Below, piece after piece: positions 27,411 to 38,800 of a stretch of 64,000 nucleotides of DNA (its first letter is position 1; every line of letters starts with the position of its first letter). The notes below the pieces were generated by a model, which saw only the letters and a program-made list of their open reading frames with translations, ran no database searches and had not been told where the DNA came from. The DNA lies in NCBI RefSeq assembly GCF_001649575.2, contig NC_051440.1, forward strand, positions 21,770,124 to 21,834,123, read 5' to 3'. The position numbers and the translations under genes were made by a program. This stretch comes from Kryptolebias marmoratus (lineage: Eukaryota > Chordata > Actinopteri > Cyprinodontiformes > Rivulidae).

Positions 27411-29879
27411 TTCAAATTATATGTTCAGTGTTTGTTTATCTCTACTATTTGTTTTGTTCAGTCTAGACATAAATTGTGAGCTTACTGTAGCAGAGAAACA
27501 GTTTAAAGTGTACAGAAATTAAGTTTCAGACCATAAAGGAAAACATGAACCTGAAACAATACATCAGCAGGAAACAGCAGAGTCAAGTATATTGTATTGT
27601 GCCCTGTCAATACAAGAAGTAATCATCAATAGAACCACTAAACACTGCACTCACCCACTTTTAAAAATTCAATAAGTGTATGCTTTTTATCATAATGCTT
27701 CATCTATTTTATCATCTCTCTGGGTCAGAAGGCACTTTGATGTCTCTATTCTGGCAAATACAAGCAAACACCACATTCTACATTTGAATCCACTTCAAAT
27801 GTTCCCCTTCAAACTGGCAAAGGGAGGAAAAAAAACCTCAACTGCCAGCAGGGACCATCTGGAGGCACTGGATGATGGGAGCTGGAGGCCTGAAAGGCTT
27901 TGGGGGGTAGCTGAAGGGAAGGCAAACAGAGAGAAAAGACAGAGACAGCGGAGCAGCTGCATTTTCGAAACCGTGTCCTGAGTCGCTATCTACAGGCAGG
28001 ACAGTAATTACAGGGCGCAGACAGAGAAAGCCTGACTGGGAAACGGGCAGAGATACTCATACTGCAGCGGTGCCGCCCTAGGGCCCTCAACATAACAGCT
28101 CTAACCACCTAATCCTACAGCAAGAGCTACGAGAGCATGGTTCCAGATCACTGACACGCAGTGCAAAGAAGAGACAGTCATGAGTAGAGACAAGAGACAC
28201 GTCCACAACAGGCCAAACAGAGATAGTCAGGTCTTCATCTGAGACAGTTTACACAGTGCCCTCAGTAACACAGTCCTAAAACTAGGACTGTGAAAGAAAA
28301 AAGGCTTTCTTTCTGCCTTTGATCATGACTCTTCTAACAGACATTTCGTGAGATGGAACAGGTTTGGCTTCACCTACTGTCTAAATGTTATAAATCACCA
28401 CTTACACCCAGAGAGGCTGTGTCCTTCATTCAGAATCACAACCTTCACACATCCTGACACAGTCAAATCTCGCTGTACTTCACCATGACCGAGAAATGAC
28501 AAGGGTACAGTTAGTCAGGATTATCAGACTCCTGACAAGGACTGATAATCCATAAAACAAGTGTGTGTGAGTTAGGGTGAACTGTAACTTAAACATACTT
28601 TAGTGTGTTCACTTAATTTTCTTGCATACCATTTTAAAGCATTGCAAAAAAAAAACGATGCACTAATATTTTTTCTTCTGACATTATCTGGTATCTTCCA
28701 TTCCTCAGTCCTAACTGTGGACAGAAACACAGATATGGACCACATGACGCATTATTTCCATTTTTCCTTGCAGGTGTCAAAGCTGTGTATGTGCTAATGA
28801 TGAGTGTTTCCAAGAGAGGAAGAGGAAGAGTGTCCCTAGGGCGATTTGGCACCACAGAGCAGGTCACTCTTCCAGGTTGCCTTTTTTTTTTTTTTTTTAA
28901 ATCGAGAGCGGGAGACAGTGACTAACTGCAGGGTCAGAAAACTGTCAATTTATTTTAAAGCCTTTAGAATAAATATTCAGTAACAGCTGACAAATGTTTT
29001 GATACTTTAAATCTGACCACCTGAGGGCCTGGTTACTGTTTATAGAAGGCATAAAGCTTGCTCAGATTAATGTGCAACCACTAAATACACATTAGAGCTT
29101 ACCAAGTGACTGGGACTTCACTGTTTCTTCACAGAGATCAGTGTTATACTACGACAACATTTCCATAGTCATTTCCAGCAAAATGTTTTATCATATTCAT
29201 AAGCAGTACATTACAGTTTTATTTTACTTAAACCCACAAAAATAAGACACCAGCAACTGATCTTAGTTTTTTTATTTATAAAAACATTACATGACTGATA
29301 TGCTCGCTAGTCAATTACTAGGAAATTTTATCAGTCTACACGCCTGTGGGGCATTTGTGGCGGCTCATAGCTTGATTTATTCTCATTATACATTTAGTTT
29401 ATTCCAGCAGGACAGCTTCTTTACCATCAAAAAGTGACTTTTTTTCTACATTAAAGCCATATTAGCAATATCCCATGCCCCCCTTGCAAATTAGATCTTG
29501 ATGTCAATGGGGTTTTAAATGTGGTTAAATAAAGGAAATGAAATTAGCAAGTTATATCAGTGTGTGCATCCCACACTGTTGTAGTCAACAGTGATCTATC
29601 TGTGCTGCGCCCATCCTCACTTCGTCTCCCTCACTCCCCAGAGTGGAGCTCACAGAGACATACGGCTGCTAATTGCAAGTCTGAACACTTGGTGTTAAAA
29701 ACAGATAATGCTGGATGACAGATAGCCTGTGATGGAAATGAATATCTGGGATAGAATACATCAGAGAAAATCTTTTACAAATCCCCCACTGGGAATGGGC
29801 AAATTCTGTCACTTATCTGTTTCATAAGAAGCTTCAAGTAACTTGGCTTAAATTGTATGTGGGAATGAATAAAATTATG

Positions 29880-29880
<1 letters not shown>

Positions 29881-29936
<56 letters not shown>
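29881..29936. repeat. (TA)28 microsatellite
   Basis: Uninterrupted TA dinucleotides. The IY-repeat peptide frame across it is an artefact. Confidence 0.97.
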
Positions 29937-29939
<3 letters not shown>

Positions 29940-31424
29940 TCACAGAATTACCAGGAGTTGGATTTCTGCCTAACAGTAAAACGTGGAGAAGTGATCCAGC
30001 AGCCACACAGCACAGCCGACCAAATCGCTTGCTTGACAGGTTTATGGGAGCAAACTAAAAACTTTCATAGACAGAATTAGCTGAATCACCTGAGTGAAGC
30101 ACAATCCCTAAATGCGTGGCAACACAAGAAGAAGAAAAATATCAATCTTTCAGCAAAGAGGCTTTTGGGAATATGCTCCACAGGAAGTGTTTTAATACAT
30201 AGCCGTCAGCACAGTTGTGCAGAGAATACAGTACATGACTATTTGATGTGTGAGGTGCTAATAGACCGTTTGCTTCTTAAGCTTTATCCTCTGGGTCTGT
30301 TTGAAAGTTTCACAGCACCTGTTATGCATACACACAGCGCTGATATAAAGCAAGCATAAAAAGATAAAAGTGAGTGCATTAAAATTGTCTATATATTGAA
30401 TTTAAAATATTAACAATAACAGGAACCTGATATTCATGATAGCAAAAAAGTGAGGACGCCTCTGACCTACATCGAGTCACGGCTGGTGAATAAAGAGCCT
30501 GAGGCACGAATACCATTCAGCCATCAAATATCAAAAGGCCAGCTATGAGTAATGCAGCAGCCTGCATTAGAACAGCCGAAGCCATCCATGCACTGATGGT
30601 TTCCAACAGAGAGAGGGTGACAACTCCCTATTTTTAGTAAAAATTATTAATAAAACACTTTGCTGAAAGTTTAAAAAGCTGCACATTTGGACAAGTTTGA
30701 AACTGATCCTGAACTATGGGTTAAGGGCGCTATAAAAAAAAAAACCTCATGTATTTACAGGTAAAAGGTGTGCATATTAGTCAATAATTGTACATAACGA
30801 GGAATTTGTAAACTCTTGAATAAGTCAAATCATTTACAAACTGTTCCATTTTCTCTGTGAGAATACAACTTTAAATGTTACAACTTTAAGAATTTATAAA
30901 TACAAAGCCTAAGTTTGAATTGTGGTTTCTTCTTTAATAATATGAAGGAAAGTTTGCAGTTATGAATACAAATTTTACCCTTTTTATCTGTGAATATTTA
31001 ACTGTTTTTGATAGCGTCCTTCCCTAATACTGAACAAAGATACAAACTTCTCCAGAGTTTAATTATTTTCACAGCAGGACTGTAGAGTTTGTGCAAGTCC
31101 GCACTGTGGAGGCTGAAGCACTTTGCACTGACGCATTCAGGCATTCAGGCATGCTGCTGCTTATTTACCTCTGCCCCTGCTCTTCACCATGAAGGGAAAT
31201 ATTGATTCTGGAAAGATATATTGCAGCAATGCAACTGGACTATTAGACTATACATTTATTTAAAAATACTTGGGTGATTTTTATTCTTTAGCTTCAAACA
31301 CTCACACAAATCCTGAAGGCATTTTGAAAAATTGGCAGTGGCTGTCAAAACACAGAGTGCTCTTTTTAGCACTCAACAGCTCTTTAGAACGTTTTCCATT
31401 GCTACCTGATATATGCCCTCAGGC

Positions 31425-32267
31425 CAGGGAGCTGCAACCTGCGGCTCTGGGGCCACATGCAGCTCTTTGGTCCCTCTGAAGCGGCTCTTTGTGGCTTTAA
31501 CCAAAACTAATGTGGAAATGAATATCTCTACATAAAATCAAAATAAAAAAAGGTAGTTGAAGGAGTTTTCCTGTCCAAATGTATGCGATATGCAACTAAA
31601 ATTTATTTGATAGAATGATACTAATAAAGCAAGGAGCAAAAAAGATTGATTTATTGGCAGCTGGAGTTTCTTATTCTGTCATCTTCCTCTACGATCCATC
31701 AGAAAATTAAACATTTTTGTCACATTTGATACAAGTTGCTAAGATGGAACAAAGAAGTGCAGTTTTGCACACATATCACTGACTGATATTACAAGTCATT
31801 AAAACAGGTCATCTGTAAGAACATGACAAGTCATTCTGATAACAACGAGAATTAGTCAAGATTTGCCCTAAATATATATTTAAAAAAACTTAATAAAAGT
31901 TAAAGTAAATGAAGGTTTTTGCCTTTATTGAAATAAAATCATTAAGTCACAAATAAAAATCTAATAAACTTTCAAAGTGGGATACTTATACTAATAATTT
32001 CCCACAAATACAGAATTAGCTCACATAGGCCTGATTTTTTTTAATAAATGGGGTCCTTCTCCACAAGTTGTTCTCGCATGTAAAAGTTGCCAAAAATGTC
32101 AACAGTTTATTTTAGTTCTTTAAATCCAGAATGTAACAAACTAAAGATTGTTTCATGTAGCATTTATATAAAACCTAAGGAGTTGTGTTGTAGGTTTTGC
32201 TGCTCTGATCAAACTTTTTAGTGGGAGAAGGAGCAGAAATGGCTCTTTAGATTGTAAAGGTTGCAGA
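31425..32267. mobile_element. non-autonomous hAT-like element with 8-bp target duplication
   Basis: The left end reads CAGGGAGCTGCAACCTGCGG and fits the hAT-type terminus CAGNGGTCNGCAACC. The right end reads TTTAGATTGTAAAGGTTGCAGA, an inverted match that has apparently lost its last few bases. An exact 8-bp direct repeat, CCTCAGGC, flanks the element (31417-31424 and 32268-32275), the target-site length made by hAT transposases. The 843-bp interior has no transposase frame. It lies within tmtc2 intron 1, about 180 bp downstream of exon 1 in the direction of transcription. Confidence 0.7.
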
Positions 32268-32450
32268 CCTCAGGCAATCTGCTGGTCGGATTAAAAAAAG
32301 GCTTCAGCTGTGTGGTGCTGATGTAATGAATTGTTTTTCACATGGGGTTATGGCAACATATAGAGAAATACCTCCCAGTCTCTCTAGGAGCTGCAGCCTG
32401 CTGGAGACAGTGACGTTAGAAACATGCATGCAATTCATTCACTCAAGTAC

Positions 32451-32533
32451 CTGTCATCGTAGCAGAAATCGGCGCCCAGAGTGTTGACATAGAGGACCAG
32501 AGCCACGGCGCCACACAACAGTTCAGCAAACAT
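32451..32533 (-). CDS. tmtc2: tmtc2 coding exon 1 (N-terminus of TMTC2), partial gene
   Basis: Read on the minus strand from the ATG at 32533, this exon gives 27 codons plus two bases and then a CAG|GTACTT splice donor (GT at 32450-32449). The peptide starts MFAELLCGAVALVLYVNT and ends GADFCYDD, with the next codon (AG.) split, consistent with Ser. From memory of the family, human TMTC2 begins with a very similar stretch ending in NTLSADFCYDDS. TMTC1, 3 and 4 differ there (for example FVHDD or FVFDD), so the paralogue assignment is good. The segment is the first hydrophobic helix of a multi-pass ER membrane protein. TMTC1-4 are O-mannosyltransferases acting on cadherins, with C-terminal TPR repeats, and TMTC2 has also been linked to SERCA2B and ER calcium. 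All later exons lie left of position 1. Teleosts may have two copies (a/b), and which one this is cannot be told from one exon. Confidence 0.88.
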
Positions 32534-32830
32534 CTCTGGCTCGCACAACCACCGGGAAAAAAAGAAATATAACTAGAAAAAGACGCGAGAAAGGAGGCAG
32601 CGGATCCCGGTTTCTGGTCACTCTCAGTCCCCGTCTTTGTCAGGATGTCTCTGCGAAACCAAGTCCATTCTGTCCCCCTCCACCATCATCGAAGCGCACA
32701 AAGTGGATGATCCATATCTGCGCGTTTGTCTCTAACCCATGTTGGCTCCGTGGCTGACAGCTTTACACCCTGCTGGGAGTTGGGCAGAAAATAAAACACG
32801 AGCAGCGTTCAGAGTCAGCGGATCTGTGAC
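32534..32830 (-). promoter_or_regulatory. tmtc2: tmtc2 5' leader and core promoter region
   Basis: Directly upstream of the tmtc2 ATG on the minus strand, CpG density is clearly higher than in the surrounding AT-rich DNA (CGCGAGAAAGG, GGCGCCGTGG, GCGCG and similar). This is typical of a vertebrate CpG-island promoter and 5'UTR. No convincing TATA box is visible, so dispersed initiation is likely. The exact start site cannot be fixed from sequence. The region is bounded upstream by a CA/CGCA simple repeat (32852-32928). Confidence 0.55.
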
Positions 32831-32851
32831 AACATCCTGCACGCCTCCCCG

Positions 32852-32928
32852 ACACACACACACCGCACGCACGCACGCACGCACGCACGCAGCCTCACAC
32901 ACACAGACACGCGCGCACACACACATCC
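32852..32928. repeat. CA / CGCA simple repeat upstream of tmtc2
   Basis: (CA)n, then (CGCA)n, then CA and GCGCGCACAC: alternating purine-pyrimidine sequence immediately upstream of the tmtc2 leader. ORFs on both strands here are artefacts of the repeat. Confidence 0.9.
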
Positions 32929-33082
32929 ACGCTCTGATGCTCACTGGCTGCTGCGGGAGCAATGTCGTGATTTAAACAGGGGTCAAGTTAACCATGGTCA
33001 TTAAACAACATCCGGTAAGACTTTCAAAATAAGTGTCGCCCCCGCCCTCTACCCCATCTGTGTCAAAATACACCCACCCATC

Positions 33083-33113
<31 letters not shown>
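33083..33113. repeat. (CA)n microsatellite
   Basis: About fifteen CA units with one CG interruption, between tmtc2 and the candidate divergent start at 33.5 kb. Confidence 0.9.
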
Positions 33114-33115
<2 letters not shown>

Positions 33116-33473
33116 AAATACATATATATTCCAAATTGTCATTAAATAAAATTTAAAAAACCAGAAATAATGACAAAATTGAGCCAGCTGAAGCAAACAT
33201 TTCATGTTAACATCCACACTATCTGATAGTGGATGTTTTACATTGTCACCTATCATTTAAAGCCATTCATATGAAATTTTTTTAATAAGTGTGTTTCGTT
33301 GAAAAAAATTCCATTTTCTATCCATACTGACTAACATGAGCTAAAGTCCGTTTTAGTGCTTCTTCTTGGCATTTATTGTGAAAGTATTTTTTATTTTCAT
33401 CCGCTCCTGTGCTCAGTGTTTCAGTCAAATTGACGCAGCTGTGATCCAAACGCATGTGGCTAAAAGAACTCCG

Positions 33474-33587
33474 GCGCATGCGCACTCCCTGTCATCAAGT
33501 GGCGGTGGGGGTAAATTCTCTGTTCTACATAAAGGCTGAGACCCGTCGATAAAAAGGCTCACTTACAAATGTAAAAACTTGTCATCG
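33474..33587 (+). promoter_or_regulatory. candidate divergent promoter with palindromic NRF1 site and splice donor
   Basis: GCGCATGCGCA (33474-33484) is a perfect NRF1 core. About 105 bases downstream is TCATCG|GTAAGTG, a strong donor (GT at 33588). Together they suggest the first exon of a plus-strand transcript diverging from tmtc2, whose ATG is about 0.95 kb to the left. No long ORF accompanies it, so a non-coding transcript is the likelier product, if any. Confidence 0.3.
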
Positions 33588-33599
33588 GTAAGTGTTTGG

Positions 33600-35080
33600 T
33601 GTTCTAATTTGTTGGCGTTACCAGCGCACTGAATGGAATATTTCTGTAATCATTTCTCCTCTCATCCTAATGCAAAATACACTAAATTCAAACAAATCAG
33701 GACGTTTTGAGTTAACTAAATAGTATAGAACTGTAAATCTGTGTATGCTGGTTTACAATCCTTACTGTTCTTCATTCATATTTGGCAAATATAGTTTATA
33801 TAATCAATCTAACGCTGCAGAACTAAATTGGCTAACAGCGTTGGTATTAACTCCATTTTTTCCCCCCTAAGTCATCTACTAGTATGATCCCACAACTGTT
33901 ATTTAAAACTGCAAATCTGGATGGAGCCCAGATAGTACTACTTAAGAATTAATCCACCTATTGAGTTTAAAAATTATGTGTTCAGTTTTGTAATCTACAC
34001 TCCTGGTTTTTACGTGGATTTGTAAACTGTGCTCTCTGTTTGGTAAACTTTATGCACTTTTTTCTAAACCAACTTCATGCTGTTAGAGAAGAATAAAACC
34101 TTTTTTAATTCAGTAAAGTTAGATATATGTAAAGTTTCATATCCTTAAAAGCCTCAGACAATCACAAACTTCATGTTGGAATACAGAGACACACACATAT
34201 AAATTTATCTGTACTGCATATGTATGTATATGCATTTCTTTTGTCTATGTGACAGTATTTGCTTGCTTTTTCTTTTTCACTGTATTAATATGATCTGACA
34301 ATCTCATATCTTGGATTTCAGCAACAAGGGAAAACACACAAGCAATAGTGTGAGATGTTATTTCCGAAATTCATCTTTACACTGCTTAGTCAGCAATAAA
34401 CAGTCGCCGGCAAATTACTTTTCGGTTCAGAGATAATGGTGCCATTGGACAGAATGTGATGCTGATGAACAAATTGAGTGGAGGCGCAGCAGCGGAATAA
34501 GGTGTCCATCCAACACGGAGCTGTGACATTTCATTAATATAATTTGATGTTCTTTTCTTCTGTGAGCATTAGCAGGGTTATTCATCTGCCACATCTAATA
34601 AATGTGAGTTTTGATAGACCTTTTCAGAGCTGGTGTTTGGAGATTCAAAACCCCTGCTTGTTCGGTCTTAGAAACATTATCGAACCCATCTCTGTAAGCA
34701 CAACTACAGCTGCTCTCACACATACATCCACAGCTGACCGAACCTTGTGTGCATTGGTGTGTACAGAATAAAGACGCCCAATTTAAAAAAGCAATTAGGT
34801 TCTGATCAGAGGAGGAAGCAGAGAATCCACCATGTTATCAAAACAAAAACTGCACATTACTATTACAGAGATCTTGCCAAAATCTTGTTGTTTTAAACTA
34901 CTTTTTTTTTTTTTTTTTTTACTTTTCAATTGGCATGCTCTGTCTTGCTTTAAGTATTTTAGTGTTTGTTTTTATTTAGACAGGTAATCTCATTGAGACA
35001 GATAGTGTCATTTACAAGAGAGAAATGTAACTCAGAACATCAGTTACATAAAAATAACAACACAATAATCATAAAACATT
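33600..35080. other. intergenic, no gene seen
   Basis: AT-rich sequence without supported exons. A lower-AT, homopolymer-poor island at about 34370-34560 may be a conserved regulatory element (see findings). Confidence 0.5.
34902..34920. repeat. poly(T) tract
   Basis: Nineteen T residues, followed by AC. It lies about 165 bases below the degraded LINE fragment. Confidence 0.85.
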
Positions 35081-35084
35081 ATCT

Positions 35085-35870
35085 TGACATTTAAAAGGGA
35101 GCAGAGTTTAAACAAAACCTAAAAACAAGAGCAGGTCTGAAATGATGTCCCAGAGGGATCAAAGTGGACAATCTGAGTTCTTGCTGCAGCATATTCCAGG
35201 AAGATGGAGCAGAATAGGACAAGGCCTTTTTTCCAAGTTCTGTGCGAACTGAGAAGGCGCTGAAAGAAATAAAATCCTGGGAGTGCAGGCTGTGACTGTA
35301 CTGTCTTTGAGCCATCTTAGAATGTTGTTAGGGGGGCAGCAGGCCAAAGATGAATTTATAAATGAAAGTATACCAGTGTAGAAGTCTGCGGGTAGATAAT
35401 GATGGCCCGTTTACCAATGAGTATAGGGTACAGTGGTGTGTGAGAGGGGTACATTTTGTTATAAATTGCAAGGCTCCATGATGAGCACCATCAAGCATGT
35501 GCAGAGAGAAGTCATATAAATAACATCACCGTAGTCCAGCAGTGATAGGAAGGTTGCAGAAACGAGATGTTTACAGGCCACAAAAGCATGAAATATTTCT
35601 AAAAAAATCCTAGTTTTATCTTTAGTTTTTAAAAATGTGGTCAATGTGACAGTTGAAAGAGAGCGTTTTATTAATAACAATGCTGAGGTACTATAAGTTT
35701 CTACAAACTGATGACAAGATAAAAGGCTTGATAAAATCAAGTAATCTTTAAGTTGGTCATTAACTAATCTTTCCAGGACTTTAGCTGAAAGGGAAAGTTT
35801 ATAAATTAGAACAGTTTTATCACCACCTTTTAAAATGGGAAGAACAAAATCTTCCACATATCTGAGATGA
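35085..35870 (-). mobile_element. degraded L2/Rex-type LINE fragment (reverse transcriptase remnants)
   Basis: On the minus strand, conceptual fragments include GGDKTVLIYKLSLSAKVLER and LVNDQLKDYL (start of the RT fingers region), FHAFVACKHL and LSLLDYGDVIY (late RT/thumb region), then RTELGKKALSYSAPSSWNML (C-terminus). These are standard fish non-LTR retrotransposon motifs. The catalytic centre between the first and second parts is missing, so the copy is internally deleted, frame-broken and inactive. Confidence 0.75.
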
Positions 35871-38800
35871 CTTTAGTTTTATAATGTTTGCATATCGTAG
35901 CCTGATGGTGATGTTCCTCTGCAGCTCGTTCTAAAACCTGAAAACCAGAAATAGCTTTCTCTACTGCGGACTTTGAACTCTGATGCCTTTGCAGGAACAG
36001 TCACATTGTTCATCTTACTTTAAAGCCTGAGCAACAAAGAGTTTTTTTTTTTTTTCTCCATCTTGGCAAGAATGAATGCCGTCTTTTATCTTAAAGTCAC
36101 AACTCCTGAAGTAGGTTCTTGTTTTAGTCAGATCCACTGGAGGCAAGCTGGATAGGTGAGCCATATAAATAACTAGGACTTTTACCTTTCATCATCAGCC
36201 TTGTTAAGTAGAAAGAAAAAGCTGAAGAGGTCATATAAATGATTGTCTTGAAGCAGCATAGGTGGAGTAGTTTCAACAATTAGCAGTAAAAAGTAGAGTT
36301 ATGTCAGCATAACAGAAGAGAAAAGAGACTAATGGAAATGTCTAAACAAACAGAACCAAATAAACATTAACAAAGTCAAGTTTTGTCTGTTATGAATTTA
36401 ACTCATTGTGTGGAATCTGTTATTTTCCCTTAAAGTTTGATCATTGACGATGAAGCATTGAGTGACTTCTAATACTTTTGTTAAGGGACCAAACTTTCAG
36501 GTTGAAAATATCAACACAGCAGCAAACCACTCTAGAAAATAAGCAACAAAACAATGGATCCTAACCTACTGTTAAGCTGCAGCTCAGCCAGAAACTGCCA
36601 TCTGTTTATGCTATACAGACACATGCATTGTCAAAAGAATGCTGTGGCTTTTTTCCGAGTGCCATGTTTTCCTCTTAACTCAACCCAAGGAAAGATGATA
36701 ACTGCGTCTGATCAAGAGATCACTGTTGTGGTGTCTGGATGACTGTGCCATATGCGTCCTGCCAGCCTCATGCTGCCTGTGTCCTTTTCAGCGCAGCCAC
36801 AGGGGCTGCTCATACTTATCTGCATAATGAAATTACCCACAGCAAGGTCTTTCCACGGATGAATCAACTTCTCCACTTCTGGGGCAATCACTGAAACTGC
36901 TGTTATTTCTAACCTTTGGCTCTATAACTGGACCAGATCTGCTGTGTGGACTCATACTGGATCCCTCTTTAACCTTTGAAAGCTGCATAAATAAGCAAAA
37001 GGCACGTTGCTGACTGTTGCTCCACAGTGCAAAATTCAACCTCTATTTTAGAGTTTACTTTTCATGCATAATAAATTGTCTCAGATATTCAGCCAGACAT
37101 GATTTTCTTGGAAGCACATTTGAAACGTATTTGACTTTGAATCCGAAAAGGTTTGGTCTGGTTGGTTATAATTATAGAGCATGTCTCATGCATATGCTAA
37201 TTTCAAAGAGACGCACAAATTTACTGAATATAGATACTTGGTGTACCAAAGAGAAATTATAGGAGGACACAATAATTCAAATGATTACATTACATTTGCT
37301 GAATCTGGCCCACTGTGAATCTCAGTGGTATCGTTGCACCAGTAGGACAGGTTGTGAGTGTCCAAATGATTTGATGGCACACTTAAACTGGCGTGTCAGT
37401 TTATAAGGGAGTATGTTTTTACACCAATCTCTGTTGTTTTCCAAGTGTAACAGTTGTACTTCTGCCTGAGAGTCTGTGATGAGAACCACAGCTGATCGGA
37501 GTTGATGTATTTAGCAGAGTACTGAAGATTCAAGGGATCCTCTAAACCTCACCTCAGGTCTCTTCTGCTTGCTCCTTCTGCCTTCTGTGTCTGGAAAATC
37601 CAGATGAGGGTTAACTGTGTATAAAAGTCTTGAAGATGTTAACGGATTGAGTAGTTTTTGATGTCATGTCTTTGCATTCATATCGAATTACACAGCTGTC
37701 TGTTATGAGTTTCTGGTTCTACGGCGGTTAGACACATGTTTGAATCAGCAAATATGTCTGCAGCTGACCCAGAAACCAGACAAAATAGAAAAAAAGGAAA
37801 ACCATGGATGAATACCAACCACTCTGTCTCTGACTAATTACTAGTAAATCACAAAGAACAAAAACAGGCCTGAATTCATAAAATAGACTATAAAACATTA
37901 GAAAACTTGAAATGTCACAACAGAAAAAGCAAGCGTTTGTCATGTCTGTTAGGGCTAAAAACGTAAAACGGTAAACGTTAATTTAATTAGGATACTTTAT
38001 CATAATTAACATTATTACAAAAACTATGCAAAATTTCAATATTACACTTTTGAAGTTCTACTGTAAAACATATGTAAAGCAGGCTCTACATACAGAAATA
38101 GAATATATTTTTCCTGACTTTGCAAAAATGTGAAAATATGAAAGTAGGACTCCTGTTTTGATCAACAGAAGAAGTACTATATGACTACAGATCTTCTTCT
38201 GAAGTTTTTCTTTTCCAAAATGACATTTTTGTGGTACCTGAGAATGAACAAACTCAGCACACTTTGTCACAGGCAAAGTGACAATAAATATTTCATTTAG
38301 TTGCAAACTGCAAATAAACCACCAGAGGTCACCAAGTTCGTAATATTTTTGCTACGTTCTTGAGAATTTATTTCATAAAATATTTTCTTTTCATTTCTGT
38401 TCACCAAGGCTTTGGTCAGGTATTTCTACAGCAGGAAACTGAAAAACATGTGCTGCTGATCTTTTTCACATCTGTATTCTGTATCCAAGTTATCTTATTT
38501 TCTTGACCCATTCCTCTTTCCAGTGAAATCTTATCGGTACAGCAATTTTTTTTACTCAAGGTAATGGTATTGGAGGTGATAGAAAAAAAACTTCTCACTG
38601 ATTTTTTTTGTCAGCAGCCCATAGTATCTGTTCAGAGTTCTAACACTAAGTTTTTCTTCTCTCTTCCTGGGAAGCTGATACTGAGTAGCCACAATCACAG
38701 TTGAAGAGACTGTATCACAAAAGCATTTGTTACCAATTCTCAGAACATAAGTCAATTGAACCCCAGAAGACAGTTCGGGGTAAATAAGTTTCATTGTCTG

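Larger units (their letters stand above)
1..32450 (-). other. tmtc2: tmtc2 intron 1 (3' part), over 32 kb
   Basis: From the exon 1 donor at 32450 to the left edge I find no further tmtc2 exon. The next exon in the human gene is large, encoding the conserved luminal loop and following helices, and no open frame of that kind is present on the minus strand. First introns of TMTC2 are very long in other vertebrates, which fits. Contents are listed separately: SINE-like fragments (4728, 12060, 27078), an old repeat split by a younger insertion (12790-13880), another copy at 14640, a TA microsatellite (29881), a hAT-like element (31425), and two candidate internal transcription starts (8771 and 21823). 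Other stretches (1-4727, 4806-8770, 8894-12059, 14881-21520, 21824-27077, 27411-29880, 29937-31424) show AT-rich intronic DNA with short homopolymers and only chance ORFs. Confidence 0.75.

Noticed and set aside
29853..30080. ORF with an Ile-Tyr repeat
   Set aside because: It is the translation of the (TA)28 microsatellite.
32732..32975. Cys/Val- and His/Thr-rich ORFs on both strands
   Set aside because: They are translations of the CA/CGCA repeat beside the tmtc2 leader.
33209..33237. Hairpin AACATCCAC...GTGGATGTT, considered as a microRNA precursor
   Set aside because: The stem is only 9 bp with an 11-base loop, too short for a microRNA hairpin.
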